This document shows positions 1 through 12,388 of a DNA stretch of 64,000 nt, piece by piece. Made by a program: the position numbers and the translations under genes. The notes beneath the pieces are model-generated. The model worked only from the letters and a program-made list of their open reading frames with translations, did not search any database and had not been told where the DNA came from. Source of the DNA: Cryptomeria japonica (lineage: Eukaryota > Streptophyta > Pinopsida > Cupressales > Cupressaceae); assembly GCF_030272615.1 (NCBI RefSeq), contig NC_081407.1, positions 264,232,574-264,296,573 on the forward strand, given 5' to 3'. Position 1 is the first letter of the stretch. The number at the start of each line of letters is the position of its first letter.

Positions 1-213
1 ATCTCATAGGATCCCTATAGTTAATGTTTTTCTCTCTCTAATCATTGAGAAAATGACTTAGTAATGACAACTCCAAGAATGAGTGATATTTGATCTATAT
101 GCATGAATGCATTTTTAAGATCTATATGATGTTAAAGCTATGATGATAAAGCTAGTATGAAGATAGTGATATGATAAAGATATTGCTAAATTATCATAAT
201 CATGATATGCTAG
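1..213. other. AT-rich flank left of element A
   Basis: No gene seen. The stretch is rich in gat/atg steps and resembles the sequence that resumes at 9813 after element A. Both are probably parts of one older LTR that A split. Confidence 0.4.
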
Positions 214-218
214 CATGG
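214..218. repeat. Target-site duplication of element A (catgg)
   Basis: The bases catgg directly precede the left LTR and recur at 9808-9812 directly after the right LTR. A 5-bp duplication is the normal integration footprint of Ty3/gypsy elements and fixes both ends of element A. Confidence 0.9.
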
Positions 219-2713
219 TGATAGGTAGGTAATGCAAGAAGGTTACCCAAGTGGCTTGTATGTTCACTAAGTAATAGGCCCTTGCTAGTTTCAAGGTTTT
301 GTTAATGAAATCAGAGTGCAAAAGGTTTATAGACAACCTAGCAACTCTCCTCGTTCCACCTCCCTAAGACAAAAACTTCTTGGTTGCTCAAGGGCTTCAA
401 CTCCATAGTTTCTCTAGCTTGGTAATATAACTCCTTACTCACTCAAATGGATTTCATTCCTCTATCTTGATCTACTCTCTGACTACACAAGGTCTCCTTT
501 TATTGGATTGCAAGTTTGTGTTAAGTTATACCCCCATGGGTGTCTTAGGCCTTCTATGTTTTGTAGTGTAGCGATCCTTCATAAGTGCCACAAACCAACT
601 TATAGAGTCTACCTCACCAAAATATGTTAATTTTATGCAAGGAAAACTTGTCTCAACTATATTTGATGGGTTTTAGGCTTTACATCCTCCATTTGTGTAC
701 CCGATTTGATTAAAAAAACCAATTTTGAGGCCTAAAACGGGCTACAAGGAATTAGCCCTCCTTTTGGGGTTTTGTGCTCACCCTACTCCAACGATGGACT
801 TACGGACTAAAAGAATCTCATATATGGATACCCTTTTGGGAGTTCTTGAATATTCTCTAAGTTTTAGGGTCCCTTAAGCCTTCTCCATGACTGTCCCAAA
901 AATGGGTACAAAAAGGAGGGTTTGGAAGGGTTTTGGTGGCAAACATGGACTAACAAGTTTAAGACCTTCAATATGAACCATGAAAACTTGGTTCTACCAT
1001 TTTAAATGCTAGTTAAGCCACAAAAATAAAGTTTTACACTTTTCCAAGGATAGGGAACAAGATTTACAAAAATTGCTCATGAGGGGTATGCAACAATGAC
1101 AACTTTTCCATTCTTGTTGTCTACAAACACATCAATTACATGAGTACCCAAATACATTCAAATCATGTGAACTCATATATGATTAGGAACAAAAGAGAAT
1201 CACATTAACCCTCCACAAAATCCATTAGGCAATTACAAACAAAGATTTGTTCACTGTCAAGGAAATTATGACTGCATTTTTTTGCCTTCTCACTGTCTTT
1301 CACTTTGGACTTGCACTTTACACTGTCAAAAACTCTTATTTGAAGGTCTGATTTTTTCTTTCTTAGAAATGCTCTACCTTTTGATGCTTGATGTCCTTCA
1401 TACCTCCCACTTGGAAGAGGAAGATTACAAAAACCAATCAACCAAGAATACAAAAATCAATCATAAATGACTGTGACAGCCAGCTGGGCATTACAACCTT
1501 GCCTAAAGGATCATTAATTGATCTTTGGAAACCTCAAGACCCATGGGTAGGGTCCAAAACCATTCCTTGATCTTGTTTGCAAACAAATAGAGAGAGGTAG
1601 AATGCTTTACAAACTCCAATGTATGGTGGAGGGTAAGCAAGTGAAAGGAAATTAACTCCAAAACAGTGACTCACTGTCTTTTACATCTTTTTCACAAACT
1701 AAAACTGAATCACCCTCATTATGGCTTAGAAAGACTCTTTTCCTTTACATTCAAACTTAAACATCAAAACAGGTCTGATAATCTGCTGAGTGCATTTTTT
1801 ATGGAAGAGCAAAGCATCAAACTTCTTCAAAGACCATAGCCAAATGACACACTTGCCTAGGGCTCCATGGCCACGAAACTCCTTACACCTGCATTTTTGA
1901 AATCAAAACAACTATGTACATATCTTACAAGTTGACCAACTAGTTCTTGGGAAGCCATGAGCATTTGGGGCCTCAAGAAGCCAAGTTGGTCAAGCATCCT
2001 TGCCAATTTCCTAGATAAGGCAGTGAAATTGTCAAAATTAAATATTTTTGCACAAAACTCAAAACTTAATGAAATTAAATTCCACCAAAGGGAAAAGCTT
2101 TAGGAAACATAAGAGTATTGAAAAATTCAAAAATAGTATGGCCATGTACACCAAGTGTATGGACTGATGCTCACATGGAGTCAAAACATAGGGAAAATAA
2201 GGTAAAAGGTAGTGCAAACTTGCAAAATGCTTGATATATCCGAATGATCAACCCTTACAATGGTTCAAACAATAGAATAAATACCCCTCTAAGTTATTCA
2301 TCCTCCTGTATGGACATGTACATGTCCAAGAGCACACAAATTTGACATTTTCAAGTCTAAAATGACAACTATTGATGCCTAAATGATGTAAGGTTGATCT
2401 CAAAAACCACCAATCATCTTAGAACATTACTCACACCTAAAAACCAAGCACAAAACATGCCTAAACACTTTCAAAACAAAAACACACTAGAAACTCACTT
2501 TTGACAACAATTTGCCAGGCAACTCCCAAACTAGCAATTTTGAGCAAAAAGATGAAAACGGGAAACCAAGACCACACAATGAGTTCAAAACTCATCCAAA
2601 CAACCTAAAACAACTTCAAAAACATCTTAGACAACTTTCCAACTGAAAACTAATAAAAACCAAACTTGCTATCAAACCTGTGATGAAAATGAGGCCTAGG
2701 TGCTCCTGCACCA
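219..2713 (-). repeat. Element A left LTR (3' LTR), 2495 bp
   Basis: Direct repeat of 7314-9807 with scattered substitutions only. It starts TGATAGG and ends GCACCA on the plus strand. The small reading frames inside, for example around 1205-1570, recur in the partner LTR and look like chance frames. Apart from LTR sequence I see no gene here. Confidence 0.93.
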
Positions 2714-2728
2714 TACTCCCTCGGTGAC
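2714..2728 (-). other. Polypurine tract of element A
   Basis: On the minus strand the bases just inside the 3' LTR are purine-rich (gagggagta next to the LTR). This is the position where plus-strand DNA synthesis is primed in LTR elements. Confidence 0.5.
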
Positions 2729-2735
2729 AAAGAAG

Positions 2736-4250
2736 TCATGTGACTCCTTTGGGCAAAAAAGAGAGAGGAATACCAGCCTTGTGGAAGTCACTTTCAAGTA
2801 TCCAAGTGGCTTTAGAGGCTGGTTGATCTTTCGACTTGATCAAATGTTCAAAGTAGTCATGCTTTCTAGTCTTCTTGATGATTCTGGAATCAAGTACCTG
2901 TTCAGGAATGGGAGAAGAAGAAGAGGGGAGAGATAGATCGTAAAGGGAATGTGAAATGTCTAAAGCTCTCTGAGTCTCTTCTGGAGGCTGCTCCTTGAAA
3001 GGTACCAAATCTGCAACATCAAAGATAGGAGACAAGGAAACATCAGCAGGTAAATCAATCTTATAAGCATTTGGACCACACTTAGCCAAAATCCTGCAAG
3101 GTCCAATTCTTCTCATCTGTAACTTGGTAGGAACTCCCTTTTGCAATATAGACTTGTTGAGATGCACCATCACAAAATCTCCAACTGAGAATTGGACATC
3201 CCTCTTTTAAGCATCCACCCTTTCCTTGACTCTTGATGTGGTGTCCTGCAAAGACTGCTTAACCTGTTCATGGATCTCTTTTAGAGATTATGCCATATCC
3301 TCTGTTGTCCCAGTAACATGTTGCAAGTTAGTCACATCATGTAACTCAAAAACACCTCTTAGATGCATACCATAAACAATCTGAAATGGACTCTTACCAG
3401 TGGATCTATTTACACTATCATTATAGGCAAATTATGCATGTGGAATGAGTTGATCCCAGCTTTGTCCATACTCCTTGGCGAGACATCTGAGTAGATTACC
3501 CAATGTTCTATTCACCACTTATGTTTGGCCATCTGTTTGTGGATGGTAAGCTGAGCTAAAAGACAAGTTAGTACCCAATTTCTTCCACAAAGTCTTCCAA
3601 AAATGACCCAAAAACTTAACATCTCTATCTGACACAATTCTAGATGGCAAACCATGTATTTTGACAACTTCTTTAAAGAAAAGGAAAGCAATATGACTAG
3701 CATCATTAGTAGTTTTGCAAGGTATAAAGTGAGCTATTTTGCTAAATCTGTCAACAACCACAAAGATACTGTCATACCCTACTTTTGTCTTTGGTAAACC
3801 TACAACAAAATCCATGCTAATGCACTCCCATGGCCTAGAAGGAATGGGAAGTGGTTGATATAAACCAACATTAGTGCTATTACCTTTGGCCTTCTGACAT
3901 ACCATACATTGTTCAACATACCTTCGGACATCTCTCTGCATCTTAGGCCAGTAATAGAAGTGTTGAACCAACTCTAAGGTCTTATTGAGACCAAAATGGC
4001 CACTCAAACACCCATTGTGTTTCTCTTGAATAAGGTTTTCTCTCATGGAACCTTTAGGAACACATAGCCATCCTCCCCTGAATAACAAACCATTCTGCAA
4101 TGTATAGTTAGCATACTCACTATGGAAATGATTCTCAAAATCAAGACAAACTTTATAAGCAGCGGCAAAATCATCATCATTAGGATAAAAATCTTGAAAG
4201 CAATCAATACCAATACTCTTAACTTGAATCTCCCGAATAGTCAACAATCT
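2736..4250 (-). pseudogene. Element A integrase with chromodomain-like tail, broken
   Basis: Integrase joins element cDNA to host DNA. The segment at 3519-4340 carries a zinc-binding HHCC module (His108, His115, Cys145, Cys148 of that segment) and an RNase H-fold core with Asp177 in SMDF and Asp238 in SDRD. The codon where the third catalytic residue (Glu of GQTE) is expected is a TAA stop at 3519-3521, so the active site is destroyed. After a further break, 2736-3173 encodes the C-terminal DNA-binding part (RRIGPCRIL). It is followed by a chromodomain-like stretch with VLDSRI, a basic segment and ATWILESDF. Chromodomains in this family are thought to steer integration to heterochromatin. The reading frame ends at 2736. 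Confidence 0.85.
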
Positions 4251-5640
4251 CCTACTTAAAGCATCAGCTACCTTATTATATTGGCCTTTCTTGTGCTTAA
4301 GTGTAAAAGTATATGCTTGTAGGTATTCTACCCATTTCACATGCCTATGGTTGAGTTTATCCTAAGAATTCAAGAAACTGACTGCCTGGTTGTCTGTATA
4401 CACAACTAACTCTTTAGGAAGCAAGTAATGCCTCCACTTCCTAAGTGTCTGCACCAATGCATATAACTCTAAATCATAAGATGAATACTTTTTCTTTGCA
4501 TCATTCAATTTTTCACTAAAGAAAGCAACTGGTCTGTTATCCTAACTCAAGACTACACCTACTGCAAGATGAGTGGCATCACATTCTATAGTAAAGAGCT
4601 TATCAAAACTAGGAAGGATTAACACTGGTTGTGTAGCAAATCTATTTTTGAGTAACTCAAACCCCTTATTGGCTGCTTCTATCCATTGAAACTTAACCTT
4701 ATGACCACCTTTTATTGTATCTAACATGGGTGCACAAATTTCAATGAACCCTCTAATAAACTTCTTGTAAAACTGGGCTAGACCATGAAAACTCCTAACT
4801 TCACTGGCTGATTGTGGGGTTGGCCAACTTGTTATGGCTGCAACTTTAGATTGATCCATCTTAAGATCCCCACTGGACACAACAAAACCAAGATAGACTA
4901 GCTCTTGTTTCATAAAATCACATTTCTCAAGATTTATGGTTAACTGCTCATCAGATAATCTTTGCAAAACAATAGCTAAGTGTTTCAAATGCTCCTCTTC
5001 AGTCTTACTAAAAATGAGAATGTCATCTAAGTAGACTACCACAAACTTACCAAGAAAATCCTGCAATACTTCATTCATTAATCTCATAAAGGTATTGGGA
5101 GCATTAGAGAGTCCAAAAGGCATAACCAACCATTCATAAAGACCCTCATTTGTTTTGAAAGCAATTTTCCACTCATCACCCTCTTTTATTCTTATCTAAT
5201 GGTAACCACTTTTTAAGTCTATTTTGGAGAAATACCTCACACCCCCTAAACAATCCATCAAATCTTCTATCCTAGGAATAGGGAACTTGTACCTTATGGT
5301 GATTTTGTTGATAGCTCTGGAGTCTATGCATAGTCTCCATGTGCCCCCTTTCTTAGGTGCTAACACAGTGGGTACGGCACAAGGACTTATACTCTTTCTT
5401 ATTAATCCTTGATCCAATAACTCTTGAATTTGTCTAGCTACCTCTTTGTTCTGTTCAGGAGTCATCTTATAAGCTACTTTTTTTGGCAAAGAAGCTCCTG
5501 GTATAAAGTTAATCTAATGACTAATGGCTCTAGGAGGAGGCAATGTTGCTGGTTGTCCATCACTGTCCTTCGGTTTCACTACAAGTGCATAACCAATCCC
5601 ATCTCCCTCTTTCATGGTTTGGATGAACTCTTTTTCATTG
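4251..5640 (-). pseudogene. Element A reverse transcriptase and RNase H, broken
   Basis: Reverse transcriptase copies element RNA into DNA and RNase H removes the RNA. The first segment (5196-5489) has the RT N-terminal palm and KIDLKSGYH. The second (4542-5129) opens with MPFGLSNAP and carries the catalytic YLDD near 5019-5030, followed by the thumb and the start of RNase H ([11 protein letters not shown]). The RNase H end (VADALSRR) lies near 4250. TAG stops at 5196-5198, 4542-4544, about 4362 and about 5508 fall where the family has Gln. The part upstream of 5489 is in a different frame from the protease, so one frameshift lies near 5640-5700. Confidence 0.88.
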
Positions 5641-5641
5641 A

Positions 5642-6160
5642 CTAATAACACTTTAGGTGCCTGTGGTTTGCCGTTCTTTGTCTCTTCACTAGGGACTGAA
5701 TTTTGTAGACAATGCCATTCTTTTGAAAGGAATATGTGTTTTTCTCACCATCATGGTGTGCCGTTCTGTCAAATTGCCAAGGTCTACCCAATAGTAGATG
5801 GCAAGCATCCATAGGAAGGATGTCACATAGTATCCTATCCTTGTATTCACCTATGTTGAAGTCTACCCATGCTTGTTCATTAACTAGGACATGTTGTCCC
5901 TTGTTTAACCAGGTTACCTTGTAGGGTTCACTGTGCCTCATTCTAGGTAGGTTCAATTTGCTAACTGCCTCCTCTGAGATAATGTTATCTATGGAACCTG
6001 AATCTATAACCACCTTACATACCTTGCCCAAAATTTTGCACTTGATCCTGAACAATGCTCTTCTTTGAGACACTTCACACTTGTGAGGTTCTTGCATCAA
6101 CACTCTCCTCATCATTAGACTCTCACCATCTTCGGGTGCTAGGTTCATTGGTGGAGTTCT
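5642..6160 (-). pseudogene. Element A aspartic protease region
   Basis: Retropepsin-type protease that would cut the element polyprotein. The catalytic loop is visible as VVIDSGSIDNI (DSG). The hydrophobic LLLGRPW motif follows about 70 residues later, which is the usual spacing. It directly follows the gag zinc knuckle in the same frame and loses frame before RT. Confidence 0.8.
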
Positions 6161-7261
6161 TGTACTACTTCCTTCCTCCTGAACATAGTTCACTCTCTTT
6201 TCACCTCCATGGGAAGAACTAGGCTTTTCTAGACACCTATAAGCAGGATGACCCAATTTCTGACAGTTATAGCATTTCATTGTGGAAAAGTAAGACCCTC
6301 TACCTGGGCCACTAGATCTACCCCTTCCTGGGTTGCTTGATCCCCTACCCCAATAATTGGGCTTGCTTTGAGAATCCCCACTTTTCTCTATAAGCTTAGA
6401 TTCTCCCTGGGACCTTTGATCTATGTGTCTTCCCCCAAAACTGCCTCGATGGCCTTGACCACCTCTGCCTCTTCCTCTACCTCTGTTATGCTACTCTTGC
6501 TTCTTCCTACTCCTCTCCTCTACCTTGAGTGCAAGTTGATAGCACTTTTGGATTGTTGTAGGGCACAACAAACTTAACTCTTCCTGTATGTTCCATCTCA
6601 AGCCATTGAGATACCTAGCAACCTTGACATTTTCATCCTCTTGGATCTTTGACCTAAGGCATAGCTTCTAAAACTCCTTGGTGTAACTATTGACATCTAA
6701 CTCTTTTTGCCTAAGGTTTTGCCTTTTCCTATGAAGCTGTATTTCATAGTCCTCTAGAATGTAGGTCTCTCTGATTTTGGACAACATTCCCTTCCAAGTT
6801 GCTATGGGCCTTTTGCCTTCTTTCTCTCATTCATCCTGAATGAACTTCCACCATGTTAAGGCAGCTCCTCTCAACCTAGATTTAGCCACCTTCACTTTCT
6901 AGGCCTCTATCACACCATCACATTCAAAATGGTTCTCAAGCCCCTCAATCCACTCCATGACCACTTCTAGGTCCATTTTACCACTGAATAGTGGCACTCC
7001 TTCTAGTGTTCTCCCACTCATAGCCTTCAAGGATTACAAAAAGGGTTCATTCTCTATCACAGGGTCTGGTAGAGGGATTTCATCCTCTATAGCCAATAGC
7101 TTACCCCTGTCTTCTGTTCCTTCTATCTTATTGTTAACTTCATCTGCCTTCACTTCTACTCCACCCAACTTCTGCTCTAGGAGGTCTAGCTTCACTCTGA
7201 GTAACCTATTTTCTTCTTCCTGGTCTTCCACTTTATTTGCTAACTCTGCATTTGTCACCAT
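6161..7261 (-). pseudogene. Element A gag (coiled coil, RGG-rich region, CCHC knuckle), broken
   Basis: Gag forms the particle that packages element RNA. The best start is the ATG at 7259-7261, about 40 bases inside the PBS. The frame begins with a coiled coil of about 45 residues rich in Glu and Leu (NRLLRVKLDLLEQKL). It passes into a capsid-like region, then an Arg/Gly/Ser-rich stretch around 6300-6500, and ends with a CX2CX4HX4C knuckle (CYNCQKLGHPAYRC, about 6230-6280). Several in-frame stops interrupt the middle, so no full-length Gag can be made. Confidence 0.8.
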
Positions 7262-7298
7262 GGTTGCCAAACTGCTACTTCTTCCCAAGTGTAACTGA

Positions 7299-7310
7299 GC
7301 TCTGATACCA
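7299..7310 (-). other. Primer-binding site of element A
   Basis: The minus strand reads tggtatcagagc, complementary to the 3' end of plant initiator Met tRNA. It lies three bases inside the 5' LTR and sets the element's direction. Confidence 0.93.
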
Positions 7311-7313
7311 CTA

Positions 7314-9807
7314 TGATAGGGAGGTAATGCAAGAAGGTTGCCCAAGTGGCTTGTATGTTCACTAAGTAATAGGCCCTTGCTAGTTTCAAGGTTTTGTTAC
7401 TGAAATCAGAGTGCAAAAGGTTTATAGACAACCTAGCAACTCTCCTTGTTCCACCTCCCTAAGACAAAAAATTCTTGGTTGCTCAAGGGCTTCAACTCCA
7501 TAGTTTCTCTGGCTTGGTAATCTAACTCCTTACTCACTCAAATGGATTTCATTCCTCTATCTTAATCTTCTCTCTGGCTGCACAAGGTCTCCTTTTATTG
7601 GATTGCAAGTTTGTGTCAAGTTATACCCCCATGGGTGTCATAGGCCTTCTACGTTTTGTAGTGTAGTGATCCTTCATAAGTGCCACAAACCATATTATAG
7701 AGTCTACCTCACCAAAATATGTTAATTGTATGCAAGGAAAACTTGTCTCAACTATATTTGATGGGTTTTAGGCTTTACATCCTCCATTTGTGTACCCGAT
7801 CTGACAAAAATACCAATTTTGAGGCCTAAAACGGGCTACAAGGAATTAGCCCTCCTTTTGGGGTTTTGTGCTCACCCTGCTCCAATGATAGACTTCCAGA
7901 CTAAAATCATCTCATATATGGATACCCTTTTGGGAGTTCTTGAATATTTTTTGAGTTTTAGGGTCCCTTAAGCCTTCTCCATGACTGTCCCAAAAATGGG
8001 TGCAAAAAGGAGGGTTTGGAAGGGTTTTGGTGGCAAACATGGACTAACAAGTTTAAGACCTTCAATATGAACCATGTAAACTTGGTTCTACCATGTTACA
8101 TGCTAGTTAAGCCACAAAAATATAGTTTTACACTTTTCCAAGGTTAGGGAACAAGATTTACAAAAATTGCTCATGAGGGGTATGCAACAATGACAACTTT
8201 TCCATTCTTGCTATCTTAAAACACATCAGTTACATGAGTACCCAAATACATTCAAATCATGTGAACTCATCTATCATTAGGAACAAAAGAGAATCACATT
8301 AACCCTACACAAAATCCATTAGGCAATTACAAACAAAGAGTTGTTCACTGTCAAGGAAATTATGACTGCATTTTTTTGCCTTCTCACTGTCTTTCACTTT
8401 GGACCTGCACTTTACACTGTCAAAAACTCTTATTTGAAGGTCTGATTTGTGCTTTCTTAGCAATGATCTTCCTTTTGATTCTTGATTTCCTTCATACCTA
8501 CCACTTGGAAGAGGAAGATTACAAAAACCAATCAACTAAGAATACAAAAATCAGTCATAAATGACTGTGACAGCCAGCTGGGCATTACAACCTTGCCTAA
8601 AGGATCATTAATTGATCTTTGGCAACCTCAAAACCCATGGGCAGGGTCAAAACCATTCCTTGATCTTGTTTGCAAACAAATAGAGAGAGATACAATGCTT
8701 TACAAACTCCAATGTATGGTGGAGGGTAAGCAAGTGAAAGGAAATTAACTCCAAAACAGTGACTCACTGTCTTTTACATTTTTTTCACAAACTAAATATG
8801 AAATCATCCTCATTATAGATTAGAAAGCCTCTATGCCTTTACATTCATACTTAAACATCAAAACAGATCTGATAATCTACTAAGTGCATTTTCTATGGAA
8901 GAGGAAAGCATCAAACTTCTTCAAAGACCCTAGCCAAATGGCACACTTGCCTAGGGCTCCATGGCCACAAAACTCCTTACACCTGCATTTTTGAAATCAA
9001 AACAACTATGTACATATCTTACAAGTTGACCAACTAGTTCTTGGGAAGCCATGAGCATTTAGGGCCTCAAGAAGCCAAGTTGGTCAAGCATCCTTGCCAA
9101 TTTCCTAGACAAGGCAGTGAAACTATCAAAATTAAATATTTTTGCACAAAACTCAAAACTTAATGAAATTAAATGCCACCAAAGGGAAAAGCTTTAGGAA
9201 ACATAAGAGTACTGAAAAATGCAAAAACAGTATGACCACGTACAATAGGTGTATGGACTGATGCTCACATGGAGTCAAAACATAGGGAAAATAAGGTAAA
9301 AGGTATTGCAAACTTGCAAAATGCTTGATATATCTAAATGATCAACCCTTAAAATGGTTCAAACAATAGAATAAATACCCCTCTAGGTCAGTTATCCTCC
9401 TATATGAACAGGTACATGTCCAAGAGCACACAAATTTGACATTTTCAAGTCTAAAATGACAACTATTGATGCCTAAATGATGTAAGGTTGATCTCAAAAA
9501 CCACCAATCATCTTAGAACATTACTCACACCTAAAAAAAAAGCAAAAAACATGCCTAAACACTTTCAAAACAAAAACACACTAAAAACTCACTTTTGACA
9601 ACAATTTGCCAAGCAACTCCCAAACTGGCAATTTTGAGCAAAAAGATGAAAACAGGAAACCAAGACCACACAATGAGTTCAAAACTCATCCAAACAACCT
9701 AGAACAACTTCAAAAACATCTTAGACAACTTTCCAACTGAAAACTAATAAAAACCAAACTTGCTATCAAACCTGTGATGAAAATGAGGCCTAGGTGCTCT
9801 TGCACCA
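7314..9807 (-). repeat. Element A right LTR (5' LTR), 2494 bp
   Basis: Partner of 219-2713, one base shorter, with the same ends. It would carry the element's promoter. I could not pick a TATA box with confidence. Confidence 0.93.
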
Positions 9808-9812
9808 CATGG
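9808..9812. repeat. Target-site duplication of element A (right copy, catgg)
   Basis: Second copy of catgg, immediately after the LTR terminus GCACCA. Confidence 0.9.
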
Positions 9813-10926
9813 ATATACTATTGATATGAAAATGAAATGCTTCTAAATGTTTATGATGATGTTTTAACAAATAGAGGCTAAGATGCTTAGTAAACTAGAC
9901 TATAATGTAGATGCATGAAAACTTGGATTATTGAAATTGAGGAATGAGAGCTCTATTTATAGGGAAAATAGAGCAATGGATGGTTAGGATTGAGTAATCT
10001 TAACAAAGGCTAGGATTGAAAGTTAATCAATCCATTGTTTATATTTTTTACCAATGAAATGGTGACAATTGTCAACAAGAGGTTTCTTGAGAGGAGATGC
10101 AAGAAGCATTAAATTCCTGAGAAGACATGAAGGTTACCCTAGGAGGTAAGGGTTAAGGTTAGGTTAGGGTTATCCAATGGATAAAGCTTTTACCCAAGGG
10201 GTAAACTCTTGTGCAAGGGTTAATAGGATAACCAAGGTTAAAGCCATGAATGCTTGATGAGACCCTTGAGTTAAAAGGATGGTTAAGTTAGAGGAAAGTA
10301 TCTAACCAAAGGTCAAAGATGAGTTAACCATAAATGGTTATGTTAGAGCCTTTAATGGTTTGGAAGACTTTAGAGGTTAACCATTTGAAGAAATAAAGCC
10401 TTTAATGGTTATTGAAGACTTTGGAGGCTTTGAGAAGTGACTTCTCTTTGCTTAGGAATGTGACAATAATTAGGAGATGAATTAGGCTAAATTGGAAGTG
10501 ATTAGAAGAATCTAGAAGGCATTTAGGAGGCAAGTGGGAGATGTAGGAAAATGCAAGTCGATGAGGGAAAAGGATTTTAATTGAAATAAAATTACTTTAT
10601 TTTAACTAAAATAGATGCAACTTGCATAAATACAAGTGGAGGGGATTTAATAAATAAATTAGATTTATTTATTTGCAAGGATCAATTTAATTAAATGTAA
10701 ATTGAATTAAAAGGGGTGAAAGGGGAATTAATTAAATAAAGTGATTTATTTAATTAAAGGCTAGAAAAGGTTTAGGTGAATTTAATTAAATAAATTGAGT
10801 AATTCATTTAATCAAATAGATGAAAATGAAGAAATTAATTAAATAGAATTTAATTAATAGGGGGAATGGGGTTAAAATAACTATTAAATATTTATTTAGG
10901 AAAGTGGCTAGATTTACACGTCTACA
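9813..10926 (-). repeat. Old Tat-type LTR fragment interrupted by element A
   Basis: No gene here. Read on the minus strand it begins TGTAGACGTGTAAATC at 10926. This is the same terminal style as the LTRs of elements B and C and close to the LTR-like block at 54785. It contains blocks of aattaaataaa and tttaatggtt repeats shared with that block. A TATA-like cctataaatag lies at 9953-9963 on the minus strand. Its left part probably continues beyond element A into 1-213. A 5-bp duplication could not be checked because the far end lies outside the window. Confidence 0.6.
9953..9963 (-). promoter_or_regulatory. TATA-like box of the old LTR
   Basis: The minus strand reads cctataaatag about 970 bases into the LTR, a suitable U3/R position. 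Judged by sequence only. Confidence 0.45.
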
Positions 10927-10930
10927 ACTA

Positions 10931-11521
10931 TATATTGTAGAGAAGTTTAATGAGCTTTGTGGTGCCTATAATAAGTGAAATGTCATCATTCACTAGCTTC
11001 TTAGCCAATTTAATTTTTCTAAGAAGAAAATATACAAGTTGGAGGCATTGGTAGAGGCTGATGGTAGAGATTCCAATTGGGCAATGGAAAATAAAGATGA
11101 AATGGTTTGGCTAATGACTAATGATCTAGCAGAGAGGCTTGAGTAATGGGATAATCTAGAGGAGGAAATTAAGGCTCTCAGTGACAAAGTGGACCAGAGG
11201 GAGAACAAGAAGGAATCAGTCAAGATTATCATGGAGCTCTAGGGCAACCAGGAGACCTTCAAGAGGAAACTGGATGAGATGGTGGCTCTTAACAACAAAA
11301 TGGCGAGAGAAAAATTGGCTTGTCTGCAAGCTATCTAGGAAGAGATTGATAGGAGACATGTGAAGAGGAATCATTGCTTGGATATGACCTCTGCTAATGC
11401 TTCAGAACCTAGTACTTCCATGGTCAAGGCTACTTTGGAGTCCCTTGCTATCTCGTTGAGTAAAAGATCAAACAAAAGATTGTTTTTTTCTAAGAAACTA
11501 AAACTATTTTATTGGGACTAG
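10931..11521 (+). pseudogene. Decayed coiled-coil protein gene, family not recognised
   Basis: One plus-strand frame stays protein-like for 196 codons if five internal stops are read through: TGA 10976, TAG 10994, TAA 11144, TAG 11240, TAG 11336. It ends at TAG 11519-11521. The predicted protein is strongly charged with heptad-like Leu/Ile spacing (for example EEEIKALSDKVDQRENK), so a coiled coil is expected. All five internal stops can be explained by C-to-T or G-to-A changes in Gln or Trp codons. The 5' end is cut off by the old LTR ending at 10926. It may be an old host gene or a gag-like fragment. I do not recognise the family. Confidence 0.55.
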
Positions 11522-12388
11522 CAAGCTGGAAAAAACCCCACCAGGTAGAACATATGTTTGTGTCCTCTGTCAAAGGTGCTCATTTTTTGGTGTCCTTTAG
11601 TTTCTAGTTTCTGATATAGCATCTTTTGTTTGGTTGTTCTATTTTTTGGTTGGTTTTGGTTCTTTTTTGTCATCTGGTCTTGTTGTTGGGTGCTTTCACT
11701 CCTCATGAGACCCCTAGTTTTAGCTTAATGTTTGTTATGTAAAGGTTTGGGTCCATCCCATTTTATATAATCAAAACAATTAGAAAAAAGTATAAACAAA
11801 TAGAATATCAAGATTAAAACATTAATATGGAGATCAACACTCTACTCCTCTAAAGAAAATTCAACATAATTTTCTAATAATATCACCTTGCACCTTATCT
11901 CAATCTCTTAGTATATACACTCGATAAGTCCCAAAAATGATTAAATGACCCATGGGTCCAAGTAAGATTCCAAAAATATCATGATAAGATTTCTCAAGTC
12001 CAAAAAAATTAAAAGACCCCTCGGTCCAAGTAAGATCCAAAAAGATATCATGATCAAATTTTTCTTTTGGACTCATTATTTCTATTAAAAGATGCTTTAA
12101 GAATTTTATATTCTCACCATAATTTTTTGTATTCCCAACTTTAATTTTTTAAGTTAAAAATGATAATAAAACAAAAATGCTTTTAAGTCGGGCCATACCT
12201 TGTGTGTGAATAAATTGAGGGTGACAATCCATGTTTTAACTTTTTTTTTTTTTAATTCATCTCCACGTTAACATCATTATTTTCTTCAAAATCCAACATG
12301 GAGATCAAACACAGTTTAAGAAAGTGATTTCTTAGATTGATAAATGAGTTAACAAATGAACAATAGCAATTAAAGGTGGTAAATGAGT
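11522..12388. other. Spacer with no gene seen
   Basis: Up to about 11790 the sequence looks like a T-rich 3' untranslated region of the preceding pseudogene. The rest is AT-rich with a poly-T run at about 12240-12253. Short frames here are not protein-like. Confidence 0.5.

Larger units (their letters stand above)
219..9807 (-). mobile_element. Element A: complete Ty3/gypsy chromovirus with 2.5 kb LTRs
   Basis: This 9.6 kb LTR retrotransposon is read right to left. It has two near-identical LTRs starting TGATAGG and ending GCACCA, a 5-bp duplication catgg, and a PBS complementary to initiator Met tRNA beside the right (5') LTR. Domain order is gag, protease, RT, RNase H, integrase, chromodomain-like tail, which is the chromovirus arrangement. 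The polyprotein has several nonsense codons and one frameshift, so A is now defective in cis, although the well-preserved LTRs argue for a fairly recent insertion. It sits inside an older Tat-type LTR (9813-10926). The long LTRs fit Tekay- or Galadriel-like chromoviruses, but the exact clade needs a tree. Confidence 0.93.

Noticed and set aside
1205-1570. Small open frames that recur at 8305-8748
   Set aside because: They lie at the same place in both LTRs of element A, in both strands, and have no protein features. Recurrence comes from the LTR duplication.
4542-5198. TAG recoding (readthrough) as an explanation for repeated Gln-to-TAG
   Set aside because: TAA and TGA replacements and frameshifts occur in the same elements and in the OMT pseudogene, which fits decay better than a recoded stop.
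10140-10185. Telomere-like ggttaggttagggtt
   Set aside because: Only two to three imperfect units within an LTR; too short and irregular for an interstitial telomere array.
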